This document shows, one piece after another, positions 18,040 through 26,283 of a DNA stretch of 64,000 bases. Source of the stretch: Cellulomonas sp. Leaf334 (GTDB lineage Bacteria; Actinomycetota; Actinomycetes; Actinomycetales; Cellulomonadaceae); assembly GCF_001424195.1 (NCBI RefSeq), contig NZ_LMOO01000007.1, forward strand, positions 186,313-250,312, given 5' to 3'. The position numbers were made by a program, and so were the translations under genes. How positions within the stretch are numbered: the stretch's first letter is position 1; the number at the start of each line of letters is the position of its first letter. The notes beneath the pieces are model-generated. The model saw only the letters and a list, made by a program, of their open reading frames with translations, did not search any database and was not told the origin of the DNA.

Positions 18040-18621
18040 TCATCTACCCGCTTGGACCATCTCGTTCATGGTGAAGCCGTACGTCGCGCCGAGGAAGAAG
18101 CTCAGAGGCGGGTATGCCACGACGTAGTCATGGATGTCGGAGACGTCCCAGATCTCCGTGTGCACCTGCGCGAACAACTTGTCGCGGTCGTCCCAGAGCG
18201 TCGGTCCAAAGAGGAGCTCTTCGAGGGCGGTGTCGATCTCGGTCCGGGTGCTCATTTGAATCACCCACCAGGCGCTGATCGTTCGCCCTGGTCCGCGCCA
18301 GCCGCAGTGCCGCATCTCTGCCTTGTCTTCCGCGTCGAGCTGCGGGAGCTCGTACTGCTGTCGCATCCGGTTTCCCGGCACCATCGCCCAGACAGCGGAC
18401 TGCCCGAACTCGTCGGTCGAGGTCCGGAACATGACGAAGAGACCCGTGTCTGGACGGCTCAGCACGACCCGTAACCCTGGGTCTCTGCTCTTGCGGAGCT
18501 GACGGACCCACTTTCGGATAACAGGTTCGGGATCGCTGTCCGCGAAGCCGTCGAGTTGCGCGAGAACCTCGTGTGTGGGCTCCGAGGGATGTCCGAGGAT
18601 CCCCTTGATCGGCGAGATCAC
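18040..18621 (-). CDS. Hypothetical protein, N-terminus probably lost by frameshift
   Basis: From the GTG at 18621 the frame encodes 193 residues (start VISPIKGILGHPSEP; end FTMNEMVQAGR). The frame stays open upstream to 18756, but that part is low-complexity and unprotein-like. A better N-terminus lies in another frame: an ATG at 18682 gives MPMEERARNTFDYSRTTVP and meets this frame at the G4 run 18625-18628, suggesting loss or gain of one base there. No family is recognised. It may be a young pseudogene or contain a sequencing error. Confidence 0.5.
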   Translation of the reverse strand: MISPIKGILGHPSEPTHEVLAQLDGFADSDPEPVIRKWVRQLRKSRDPGLRVVLSRPDTGLFVMFRTSTDEFGQSAVWAMVPGNRMRQQYELPQLDAEDKAEMRHCGWRGPGRTISAWWVIQMSTRTEIDTALEELLFGPTLWDDRDKLFAQVHTEIWDVSDIHDYVVAYPPLSFFLGATYGFTMNEMVQAGR

Positions 18622-19081
18622 GCTGGGGAACCGTGGTTCGGCTGTAGTCGAAGGTGTTGCGGGCACGCTCTTCCATCGGCATGTCGCGGCGGCGGTGTGA
18701 GGCAGATCCGCTGCTGCGTCCAGTGTCGGGGCCACACCGCGTGGTCGACGGCCCATCTGTCCTTCGCGTGCCCGCCAGCCGAGGATGCGGCCAGGGCGAC
18801 TCCGTGAGGTCGTCGGGCGAGCCGGGGGCGGGCAGTCGATCGGTGCTGCGGACTGCTACGGCGCGGGCGGCAGTTGGCTGCTCACGCGGGCCAGGCGACC
18901 GGGGGCTCCTGGTGGGCGCAGCACGGAGGCCTCAGGAACAGGCTTTGCGCCGGGACACGCAGTCACGTGCACTCCTTCGAAGGTGATCGTGACGGGGCGT
19001 CCGCATCCTCGGCCCAATCACGCCCGACCGTCTCAGCGTGGTGATGGGCGAGTCCACGGGTGACAACCGAAGTGGGGTCGT

Positions 19082-19414
19082 TCACTTCGGTGGGGGGTCA
19101 GCGAGCGTGATCGTCGCGTCGTCGCTGTCCCACAGGTACCACCGGGTGACGCGGCCTTTGAACAGCCCGCGGCTGGAGGGCTGGTCTGCCGCCAGTGAAC
19201 ATCCGCGCGCGCCATCGCGCCCGCCGCCGTCGGCCGCTCGCGCGTTGCTCGGTGTCGGTCGGGCGCCGGGCTGCTTTGCGGCTGCGCCACGCGGCGGTCC
19301 TGCGGTGGCTCTCTTGGGCCGCGCAAGACAGTTTCGGCGCGCGGGGGCCCAATCGCTGGCCCTTGCACCCTGATCAGGAGAGCCAAGCATCGATTGGGTC
19401 TGGGCGAGCAGCAC
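19082..19414 (-). CDS. Possible remnant ORF, unknown
   Basis: A 110-residue frame whose last 30 residues (SSRGLFKGRVTRWYLWDSDD onward) look protein-like, whereas the first 75 are Ala/Pro/Arg-rich and unconvincing. No ribosome site or family is recognised. It may be the C-terminal scrap of a mobile-element gene. Confidence 0.2.
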   Translation of the reverse strand: MLLAQTQSMLGSPDQGARASDWAPARRNCLARPKRATAGPPRGAAAKQPGARPTPSNARAADGGGRDGARGCSLAADQPSSRGLFKGRVTRWYLWDSDDATITLADPPPK

Positions 19415-19468
19415 GTGGTCCGGGACCGGACATCGCGGGGCGTCGTCGTTCGCCTGTGTATGCGGCGA

Positions 19469-19492
19469 GATGTTTCCCGAGATGTTTCCCGC
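19469..19492. repeat. Tandem 12-bp direct repeat
   Basis: GAGATGTTTCCC occurs twice head to tail, 15 bases before the terminator that follows the tRNA fragment. Its proximity to the tRNA-derived junction suggests it belongs to attachment-site flanking DNA, but no function can be shown. Confidence 0.6.
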
Positions 19493-19507
19493 AGGGCCAA
19501 AGAGAGA

Positions 19508-19547
19508 AGGTCAGGGGCTTGATAGGATGAGCAGAAGCCCCTGACCT
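19508..19547 (-). terminator. Intrinsic terminator downstream of the tRNA-Pro fragment
   Basis: Perfect 13-bp inverted repeat (AGGTCAGGGGCTT at 19508-19520 with AAGCCCCTGACCT at 19535-19547) around a 14-base loop; read on the minus strand it is followed by a pyrimidine-rich TTCTCTCTTT. It sits where the natural terminator of a tRNA-Pro gene would be. Confidence 0.75.
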
Positions 19548-19560
19548 GCGCTTTCACTGT

Positions 19561-19603
19561 CGGGCTGACAGGATTTGAACCTGCGACCCCTTGACCCCCA
19601 GTC
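19561..19603 (-). mobile_element. tRNA-Pro(GGG) 3' half, attachment-site-like
   Basis: On the minus strand this encodes the anticodon loop CTGGGGG (anticodon GGG), the 3' anticodon stem TCAAG, a T arm with loop TTCAAAT, and the 3' acceptor strand CAGCCCG. Upstream of the anticodon stem the sequence departs from any tRNA, so no 5' half exists here. A 3' half running from the anticodon loop to the end is the usual duplicated core (attL/attR) left by tyrosine integrases that use tRNA genes. The disrupted integrase lies 230 bases away. Confidence 0.8.
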
Positions 19604-19832
19604 GGATACGCGATCAGCACTCGGGGACGCGTTTGCCTCGTGCACGAGCCCCGCACGTAGCCGGCCCCAATGTGTCTGAGGATTCCCGTAGCGACGCGCT
19701 TCGGTCCGCTCGCTTCTCGCTGGCATCCGCGGGCGCCTTCGGAAGGTTCGTAACCTGCACGAACTGCCGCAGGCGGCCAGTGGCGAACGTCGTTCTTCTG
19801 CGCGACACGGCAGAGGTCAATGGTTGTGCGCG

Positions 19833-21026
19833 TCACGCCCTGATGCTCCTCGAGTCCGAGGGGAGACTGAGCCCGCCGAGCGCCCGCCCTGCTGCCGCCG
19901 CGGCAGCGGCCTGCTGGTCCGGCAAGAGGTGGGCATAGGTCTCCGTTGTGGTGGTAATGGACTCGTGACCTAGTCGGCGCTGTAGGACGAACAAGTCCGT
20001 GCCGGCCGCGATCATCCACGACGCGTGCGTGTGCCGGAGGTCGTGCACTCGCGGACGTCTCGTAAGCCGTGGAGCGTCAAGGTCCGGCGTGCCGTCGTCG
20101 CGCAGCGGCTGGGTCGCAGCATCTAGCGCTGGCGTCCAGGTCGTAGTCCAGAATCGCGACGAGGAGATCTGCTGACCCACGGTGTTTGTGAAGAGGAGAC
20201 CGTCCGCGGTCTTGCCTGCAGCCAAAGGCATCAGCACGTCAACCAATTCGTCCGGAAGTGAGACTGTACGACGTGCTCGTTTGGTCTTCGGTGGCCCCAC
20301 GTACCAGTGACGATCGCCATCACGTTTCCACGCCTTCGTGACGCGCAGCGTCGGCGGGCTGGCGAAGAGGTCGAGGTCGCCAGGGGTCAGCGCGGTTGCT
20401 TCGCCCCACCGCAGGCCCGTCGCGACGAGCAGCAGGACCAATGGCTGGTAGTGAGGCTGGACGTGCGAGAGCAGCAGAGCGAACTCGCCGCGTGTCAGCA
20501 CGGTCATCTCGTCCTGCGTCAGTTGCGACTTGGGGAGCTGCACGCCGACGCAAGGGTTGTCCGTGCGGTACCCAAGCCGGACCGCCGTCGACATCGACGC
20601 AGAGAGCAGTCCGTGGATGTTCGCAATTGTCTTGGGCTACAGGCCACTGGCGCTAAGCGAGCGAACCCATCCGGCGACGTGCCGGTAGGTGATCACGGCG
20701 ACCGGATACGACCCTAACGTCGGCGCGATGTGGCGGCGAAGCTGCGTGCGGTAGCTCGCACGGGTGTCCGGACCCACGGCGGTCAGCAGGTCAACGTGCT
20801 CCGAGACCACCTCGACAACGGAGGGGCCGTGATGCCGCACGGCGTCAGCGATCTGGGCGGCCTCGTCAGTGTGCCCACCGGTCACCTCGAGGAGGTGCTT
20901 CGCGACGCGCGCGTCGTTCTCGTCGTCGTACGTCAGCGAGCTCTGCCGCTTCGTCTCAGGGTCCCTCCACAGCACTGCGTACGACCGTGTGCCGTCAGCC
21001 CGTATCCGCTCCCTGATGGAGGCCAT
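19833..21026 (-). pseudogene. Phage-type tyrosine integrase interrupted by an in-frame amber codon
   Basis: One continuous frame of 398 codons from the ATG at 21026 (MASIRERIRADGTRSYAVLW) to 19833, with a single TAG at codon 130 (20639-20637). Before it lies the N-terminal AP2-like and core-binding region; after it (PKTIANIHGLLSAS) the core-binding region resumes and the catalytic domain is complete: Arg in ATGLRWGEA, HDLRHTHASW with H-x-x-R, LGHESI, and the Tyr in TETYAHL. Removal of the one stop would restore an integrase of normal length, so inactivation is recent or the stop is suppressed. It starts 78 bases downstream of the tmRNA 3' end, the usual layout for integrases that target ssrA. 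Confidence 0.85.
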
Positions 21027-21103
21027 AGACACGAAAATAGCCCCTCGTGTCAACGAGAGGCTACTTCCTGTCAACATGACCATGCGTTACCGCAGGTCAG
21101 AGC

Positions 21104-21469
21104 GGTGGAGGTGGCGGGAATCGAACCCGCGTCCGGTGACGCAGTACCAGGGATTCTCCGGGTGCAGCCTGCTGTGATTTTCTCGGCCCCCACGGTCACA
21201 CAGGCAAGCCGTGGACGGGCCCAGTCAGCTAAAAGTCCCGGCAACCCCACTGACGAGGATTACCAGCAGTGGCTCTCTAGATGACGCTGGTTACTGAGTC
21301 GAGAGCGTACTCAGGCCAACGGACTTCGGGACTCGCTCAGGCGGCGAGGGCGAAGTCGGTGCGGTTTGTATTGGCACCTATTGTTTTGCACGGAGCGTTG
21401 ACGAGATAACCGTGCGTCCTCGACCCGCTTCTCCTGGTTCGACGATCACCGTCGAAACCGATCACCCCC
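21104..21469 (-). ncRNA. ssrA: Transfer-messenger RNA (tmRNA)
   Basis: The minus strand begins GGGGGTGATCGGTTTCGAC and ends with a T arm GGTTCGATTCCCGCC and acceptor CACCTCC plus discriminator A and CC; the final A of CCA is not encoded. The 5' GGGGGTG pairs with 3' CACCTCC. The internal tag reading frame encodes ANTNRTDFALAA followed by TGA (codons near 21339-21378). tmRNA rescues ribosomes stalled on broken messages and tags the product for proteolysis, with SmpB, encoded about 7 kb away. ssrA 3' ends are common integration sites, and a disrupted integrase abuts it. Confidence 0.96.
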
Positions 21470-21503
21470 ATGTTCAGTTTTCAAGCACCAGCCGAAGCTG
21501 ACT

Positions 21504-21536
21504 CGACCAGCCTACCTCCCAACGGGAGGCTGGTCG
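21504..21536 (-). terminator. Hairpin terminator after the htrA-like gene
   Basis: CGACCAGCCT at 21504-21513 pairs with AGGCTGGTCG at 21527-21536 (10-bp perfect stem). It lies 12 bases after the stop of the minus-strand protease gene and before the tmRNA promoter region. Confidence 0.7.
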
Positions 21537-21547
21537 TGCTCATTCCC

Positions 21548-22825
21548 TCAGTCGGCCGGTCCGGCGATGAGGGTGACGGGCGCGGAGGTGGAGGCTCCGG
21601 TGGCGGCAACGGTCCAGGTCAGCGTCACGGTGTCGCCGGGTGAGTGCGTGTCCAGGAGGTCGGAGAGCGACGCGGCTGATGGCACCGGCACTCCGTCGAC
21701 CGCGGTGATGACGTCGCCGGCAGCGAGACCGGACGACGCAGCCGGGGTTCCCTCGAGCACGCCCGCGACGGAACCGTCCGAACCCAGCGAGATCCCCAGG
21801 AACGCCGGGTACCCGATGGTCACGGTGTCGGAGGCGATGCCGGACTGGATCTGGTGCGCGATGACCAGGGCATCCTCGATGTCGATCGCGTAGGCGACGG
21901 TCTCGACGGTCCCGCTCGATGCGGCGGTCGTCATGCCGATCACCTCGCCCTCGTCGTCGAACACCGGGCCGCCCGAGTCCCCCGGCACCACGGCGGCGGA
22001 GAACTGGATGAGCCCGTCGAGCGTCTCGGGGGTCGAGCCGTTCGACGATGCCGTCATCGTCTGGTCCAGTGCCGTCACGCTGCCCAGAGCCGCGAGCAGG
22101 TCGCCGCCGCCTTCTGAGTTGCCGACTGCGGTCACGGCGTCGCCGACAGCCACACCGGCGTCGTCGTCCAACGCCACGGTGGCCAGCCCGGTCGCGTCCT
22201 GGAGCTGGAGCAGCGCGACGTCCGACGAAGCGTCCGTGCCGACGACGATGGCCGTGTACACAGCGCCGGTCGACTCGATCGTCACCTCGATGGAGGTCGA
22301 GCCCTCGATCACGTGGTTGTTGGTGAGCACCAGGCCGTCCGACGTCAGCACCATGCCCGTGCCGGCGGACTGCGCGTCCTGGTAGCCGAGCGTGCTGGTG
22401 ATCGTCACGACGCCCACCTGCTGGTCGGCGGTCGCCGCGGTGGCAGTCGATTGGCCAGAGCCCCACGACGGCGGGACGAACGACGGGACCTGCTCCTCGG
22501 TCGACGGTGGCGCGTACGCCGCGCCCTCGATCGCCGACGTGGCTGCGGTGTCGGTGGCCGGCGACGCCAGCGCCGCCGCGACCAGACCGCCGCTGACTCC
22601 TCCGGCGAGCAGTCCGAGGGCGAGCGCCCCGCCCGCGGCACCGAACGCGACCCCGCGTCGAACGACGGCGACATCTCCCGACGAATCGGCGGACATCGGT
22701 GACGATGACGATGTCGAGTCGGTCGACAGAACCGCCGCCTCCGCACTCGAACCGCCCTGCACCGACCCCTCCGACGCGCCTGGCCCTTCGACCGGAGTGC
22801 TCGACGTCCTCGAAACCTCGTCCAT
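21548..22825 (-). CDS. HtrA/DegP-type trypsin-like serine protease with PDZ domain, membrane-anchored
   Basis: 425 residues: a Ser/Thr-rich cytoplasmic N-terminus, one membrane segment (about 57-86), an S1C protease domain with the catalytic triad His in NNHVIEG, Asp in SSDVALLQL and Ser in GDSGGP, and a C-terminal PDZ domain (LEGTPAASSGLAAGDVITAV). It should act outside the membrane in protein quality control or regulated cleavage, like actinobacterial HtrA/PepD proteins. It is a single-gene unit with its own terminator, next to the tmRNA gene, and marks the resumption of core genome after the island. Confidence 0.92.
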   Translation of the reverse strand: MDEVSRTSSTPVEGPGASEGSVQGGSSAEAAVLSTDSTSSSSPMSADSSGDVAVVRRGVAFGAAGGALALGLLAGGVSGGLVAAALASPATDTAATSAIEGAAYAPPSTEEQVPSFVPPSWGSGQSTATAATADQQVGVVTITSTLGYQDAQSAGTGMVLTSDGLVLTNNHVIEGSTSIEVTIESTGAVYTAIVVGTDASSDVALLQLQDATGLATVALDDDAGVAVGDAVTAVGNSEGGGDLLAALGSVTALDQTMTASSNGSTPETLDGLIQFSAAVVPGDSGGPVFDDEGEVIGMTTAASSGTVETVAYAIDIEDALVIAHQIQSGIASDTVTIGYPAFLGISLGSDGSVAGVLEGTPAASSGLAAGDVITAVDGVPVPSAASLSDLLDTHSPGDTVTLTWTVAATGASTSAPVTLIAGPAD

Positions 22826-22930
22826 GACCAGAACCTCCCCGACAGCTCCCGGGTGGCGCCGTCAAGGAAGAGACAACAGCCCGGACCCGGGAGGTCGCTG
22901 GAGCGAACCCATGCGCAACCTGTGGACCGG

Positions 22931-23986
22931 TCAGAGGGTCGCGAGCACGTCCTTCAACGAGTACGACACGGGCTCCTCGAGCTGCTCGAAGGTGCACGAC
23001 GTCGGCGTGCGGTCGGGCCGCCAGCGGCGGAACTGCGCGGTGTGCCGGAACCGCACACCCTCCATGTGGTCGTACGCGACCTCCACGACGAGCGACGGCT
23101 CGAGCGGCACGAACGACAGGTCCTTCCCCGCCGACCACCGGCTCCCCGCCGCCTCCCGAGGTGTGCGGGCCATCGCGGAGTAGTCCCACGGGTGCCCTTC
23201 CAGCGGCACGACCAGCGGAGCGAGCTCGGTCACCAGCTCCTTGCGTCGCGCCATCGGGAACGACGCCGCGACACCGACGGACGCCAGGACCCCGTCGTCG
23301 TTGTACAGCCCCAGAAGCAACGACCCGACGGCGTCGTCGCCGGACTTGTGCGGCCGGTACCCGGCGATCACGCAGTCGGCGGTCCGTTCGTGCTTGATCT
23401 TCTGCATCGTGCGCTTGCCGGGCTCGTAGAGACCGTCAGGGTCCTTGGCGACGATCCCGTCGAGCCCCGCGCCCTCGAACTGCGAGAACCACTGCGAAGC
23501 GACGTCCAACGAGGAGGTCTGCGCCGTGATCGAGATCGGGCCACCCGGCGAAACCATGGACGACAGCACCCCGCGCCGCTCCGAGAACGGCAACGACGTC
23601 AGGTCGTCGTCCCCCAGCGCGAGCACGTCGAAGAGCACCAGCAGCGCGGGTGTCTCCACGGACAGCAGCCGCACGCGCGACTCCGCGGGGTGGACCCGCT
23701 GCAGGAGCGCCTCGAAGTCGAGACCGCTGTGCGACGAGGACGGCACGATGATCTCGCCGTCGACGACGCAGCGGTCAGGGAGGTACGCCAGGACAGCCTC
23801 CACGACCTCCGGGAAGTACCGCTGCATCGGCTTGGTGTTCCGCGACCCGATCTCCACGGAGTCGCCGTCGCGGAACACGATCGCCCGGAACCCGTCCCAC
23901 TTGGGCTCGTAGAGCTTTCCCGCGGGGATCTTGGGCGCCGACTTGGAGAGCATCGGGTCGACGGGCGGCATCACGGGCAGCTGCAT
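22931..23986 (-). CDS. ATP-dependent DNA ligase, LigC type
   Basis: 351 residues from the ATG giving MQLPVMPPVDPML; a longer open frame upstream is not protein-like. Motif I is EPKWDGFR with the nucleotidyl-acceptor Lys, then VDGEIIV, and EGIVAK-type motif LDGIVAKDPDGLYEPGKR, and K-rich MQKIKHERTADCVI in the OB-domain entry. The length matches LigC (about 350) rather than the larger LigD or replicative LigB. Such ligases seal single-strand breaks and act in repair beside the NAD-dependent LigA. The gene is monocistronic. Confidence 0.9.
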   Translation of the reverse strand: MQLPVMPPVDPMLSKSAPKIPAGKLYEPKWDGFRAIVFRDGDSVEIGSRNTKPMQRYFPEVVEAVLAYLPDRCVVDGEIIVPSSSHSGLDFEALLQRVHPAESRVRLLSVETPALLVLFDVLALGDDDLTSLPFSERRGVLSSMVSPGGPISITAQTSSLDVASQWFSQFEGAGLDGIVAKDPDGLYEPGKRTMQKIKHERTADCVIAGYRPHKSGDDAVGSLLLGLYNDDGVLASVGVAASFPMARRKELVTELAPLVVPLEGHPWDYSAMARTPREAAGSRWSAGKDLSFVPLEPSLVVEVAYDHMEGVRFRHTAQFRRWRPDRTPTSCTFEQLEEPVSYSLKDVLATL

Positions 23987-24222
23987 GCCGCCAGTCTGGC
24001 TGTCCAGCGCCGGAGCGGCCAGCGTCGCGCTAGTAGCGTGTCGCGCGGACAGTCCCGAATCGCCCCGCGGCCGTTCCGACGCCACTAACGTCCTGCACAT
24101 CGCCCGGCCGGAACCTAGGAGATCGCGATGACAGCAGCGCACGACGCGGTCGTGCGGTTGCGTTGATCGAGGCGCAGCTCGATCCGACCCGGTGAGCGCC
24201 GCGCGGTAACGGCAGCAGTGAG

Positions 24223-24561
24223 ATGAGGACGATGCAGCGAGCATGGGCCAGTCCTGGGGAGGTGCCCGAGAACACCGGCGTCGGGCGCCAGATCGCAGCC
24301 CTTCGCAGCTTCGTGGCCGGCTCCATCACCGGAGCGGAGCTGGAGAGCGTGTGGTTCGCTGGTCGACGCCTCGCGATGGCTCAGGGTGAACGCGTCCGCC
24401 AGCCGTTCGAACGCATGCTGGACGACGTCTTCTTCATCCTGGAGGACGAATACTGCGGAGATCCTGCGCTGCGCGGTCCGGAGGACCTCTCGGACGGCGC
24501 GATGCAGGTTCGGCTCGAGTCGGAGCTCGACCGGCTCGCTGCGCTGGATGGACCCCCATGA
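24223..24561 (+). CDS. Colicin-immunity-like small protein
   Basis: 112 residues, acidic and predicted all-helical. The layout (FVAGSITGAELESVWFAGRR, then FERMLDDVFFILEDEYCGDP, then LESELDRL) resembles the self-protective colicin-like immunity family, small proteins that bind and block a toxin domain. The next gene starts in its stop codon (ATGA), so the two are co-translated. No matching toxin gene is in the window. The family label rests on pattern resemblance only. Confidence 0.6.
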   Translation: MRTMQRAWASPGEVPENTGVGRQIAALRSFVAGSITGAELESVWFAGRRLAMAQGERVRQPFERMLDDVFFILEDEYCGDPALRGPEDLSDGAMQVRLESELDRLAALDGPP

Positions 24562-25292
24562 GCAAGCATGTGACGCTCTGGGGCGACGAGTTCGCGCCCA
24601 TCACGTCGCGCATGGGCTTCCTGCGTGCATCTCTCGACGACGTCGTCGACGGTCTTGTCACGTGGCGCCGCGCCATCCACGGTGTGGCGCGGGTGGAACC
24701 ACTGGCCGGTGGGCTGCGCGATCACGTCCTGGCGCTGGAGCCCCTGACGTCCGCCGTGCGTCCTCGTGAGCTGGTGGTGGCGACGGCCAACCCGGAGTGG
24801 ACCGCGATCGTCGACTGCGGGTACCCGTACGGCGACCCCATCTCTCGGATCGGGCACCTGGCCAGGACCATGCTCGTCCAGGGCCTGGCGGTGGCGTCGG
24901 TCCCCAGCTCGCCGGAAGCACCCGGGCGACCGGCTCGGCGGGCGTGCCGGCAGTTCGAGATGTTCGGCCCGGTCACGACCGACTTCCTGAACTACGTCCG
25001 CACCATCTCGCTGGTGCAGTACGCGAAGAGCTGGAGGTTCGACGCGAACGGCGTCGTCCAGGACTTCGAGGACGTGGCGGCGTACGAGAACCGTCGGACC
25101 GCCGAGCGGTTCACGGCGGCGATGCTCGTCGACTACTGCGCGGAGCTGGGCCTGAGACCCTTCGACGGCGACTTCTACCCGGGACCGAGCGCCCTCGTGC
25201 GCAGCCCCGCGGTCTCACCGCCGGGCTCTCTCGTGCTCAGCCTGCGCAAAGCCCAGGAACGGTCCGGGATCGTGCCTGGAGCCCCGCGATGA
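24558..25292 (+). CDS. Hypothetical protein, possible immunity protein
   Basis: 244 residues starting at the ATG that overlaps the previous stop as ATGA. Readable motifs are a central VATANPEWTAIVDCGYPYGD and a C-terminal ERFTAAMLVDYCAELGLRPF, DGDFYP. Similar proteins occur in polymorphic-toxin immunity clusters, but I do not recognise a named family. Its position among small immunity-like genes suggests the same role. Confidence 0.7.
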   Translation: MSKHVTLWGDEFAPITSRMGFLRASLDDVVDGLVTWRRAIHGVARVEPLAGGLRDHVLALEPLTSAVRPRELVVATANPEWTAIVDCGYPYGDPISRIGHLARTMLVQGLAVASVPSSPEAPGRPARRACRQFEMFGPVTTDFLNYVRTISLVQYAKSWRFDANGVVQDFEDVAAYENRRTAERFTAAMLVDYCAELGLRPFDGDFYPGPSALVRSPAVSPPGSLVLSLRKAQERSGIVPGAPR

Positions 25293-25473
25293 CCGCCGAC
25301 CTGGCGATCGCGGCACTGCCCAAAGACGTCGACGGCGACGCACGCGACGCTGCACACTGGCGGACGCTCCCCCGCACGTCAGAGACCTGCTGACGCCCGC
25401 TCTGGCGCTGGGAGCGGGATGGGGCGACCGGCGCCTCTCTGTCTGGGACGAGGTCGACGCGTGCTTGCCCTGA
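25289..25473 (+). pseudogene. Small gene frameshifted at a C run
   Basis: An ATG overlapping the previous stop (ATGA) opens a frame MTADLAIAALPKDVDGDARD ending in WRTLP, which then hits TGA after 35 codons. In the next frame the sequence continues sensibly as PHVRDLLTPALALGAGWGDR to a TGA at 25471-25473. The switch is at the C5 run near 25369-25374; one more C would join them into a protein of about 61 residues. Family unknown. Confidence 0.5.
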
Positions 25474-25486
25474 GTGTGCCGCCGTC

Positions 25487-25948
25487 ATGAGCGACCGTCC
25501 CGAGGTGGATCTTCACGCGTTCAGCGACCTGGGCGTCTTCCTGCGCCCGGACGGACCGCCCGACCCTCGTCCGTACCTGGGGGCGACGGTGACGGCGTCG
25601 ATGTTCGCCTCCGTCATGGCCTTCGTGGCTCCCCCGTTCGTCGAGTACCGAGGCGGCGTGTTCCTCGGCTTCGCCTGCAACCGGCCGGTCGTCGACGACT
25701 GGTTCGACCGACTCGGTGTCGTCGCGGACGTCGAGCGGATCGTGAACCACGTCCACGTGTGGGACCTCCTGCCGAGCAGGGGATTCACCGAGGCGGAGGC
25801 GCGCGGACTGGTGGAGCCCATCGCGTCGTTCTGGCGGATCGCCCTCCGGGACGCGTATCCCGACCGCGAGCTCGTCGTCCAGACCGACGTCGACGGCTCG
25901 TACGGACCGGAGCTGACGTTCTTCCAGGCCGCACGGGAAGGTGAGTGA
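25487..25948 (+). CDS. Hypothetical protein in the immunity-like cluster
   Basis: 153 residues, beginning MSDRPEVDLHAFSDLGVFLR. The middle FVEYRGGVFLGFACNRPVVD and the C-terminal LTFFQAAREGE are protein-like with normal codon use. The next gene overlaps its stop as GTGA, indicating coupling. No family is recognised; by context it may be an immunity or toxin-associated protein. Confidence 0.65.
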   Translation: MSDRPEVDLHAFSDLGVFLRPDGPPDPRPYLGATVTASMFASVMAFVAPPFVEYRGGVFLGFACNRPVVDDWFDRLGVVADVERIVNHVHVWDLLPSRGFTEAEARGLVEPIASFWRIALRDAYPDRELVVQTDVDGSYGPELTFFQAAREGE

Positions 25949-26274
25949 GCATGGGCGAGCGCCACGGCAAGAGCCGACCGCGTCGTGAGGATCCGATCAG
26001 CTACTTCGGAGCCGCCTACTTCCACCAGGACTACGACCTCGAGGCGAGCGAGCCGCTCGGAGTCGTCCGAAACTTCGCCGGCAGCGTCAATGAGGAGACG
26101 ATCAGTTCCCTGCGGCGAGAGATCGTCCGCCTGCTCGCGGACGCGCAGGACGAGGACGCCCTTGCCCACCGCTGGATCAACGAGGCCGACTCCTACTACG
26201 ACCCGCGCGACGACGGGATCTCGCTCCGGGACTGGTTCGAGTCGGTCGTGCGGGTCCTGGACGGGCGAGAGTAG
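25945..26274 (+). CDS. CdiI_2-like contact-dependent inhibition immunity protein
   Basis: 109 residues; the GTG at 25945 overlaps the previous stop, and an ATG two codons later is an alternative start. The pattern ISYFGAAYFHQDYDLEAS followed by LRREIVRLLADAQDEDAL and SLRDWFESVVRVL is that of the small CdiI-type immunity family, where YFHQD near the N-terminus is the most constant element. Such proteins neutralise toxin domains delivered by neighbouring cells. No toxin is encoded nearby. Confidence 0.72.
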   Translation: MSMGERHGKSRPRREDPISYFGAAYFHQDYDLEASEPLGVVRNFAGSVNEETISSLRREIVRLLADAQDEDALAHRWINEADSYYDPRDDGISLRDWFESVVRVLDGRE

Positions 26275-26283
26275 GCGTATCGC

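Larger units (their letters stand above)
18757..19507. other. Gene-poor stretch inside the island
   Basis: About 750 bases with no convincing gene. The only protein-like segment is the tail of a minus-strand frame at 19082-19414 (see separate entry). The GC content is high and the many overlapping open frames here are low-complexity shadows. It looks like degraded island DNA. Confidence 0.5.
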
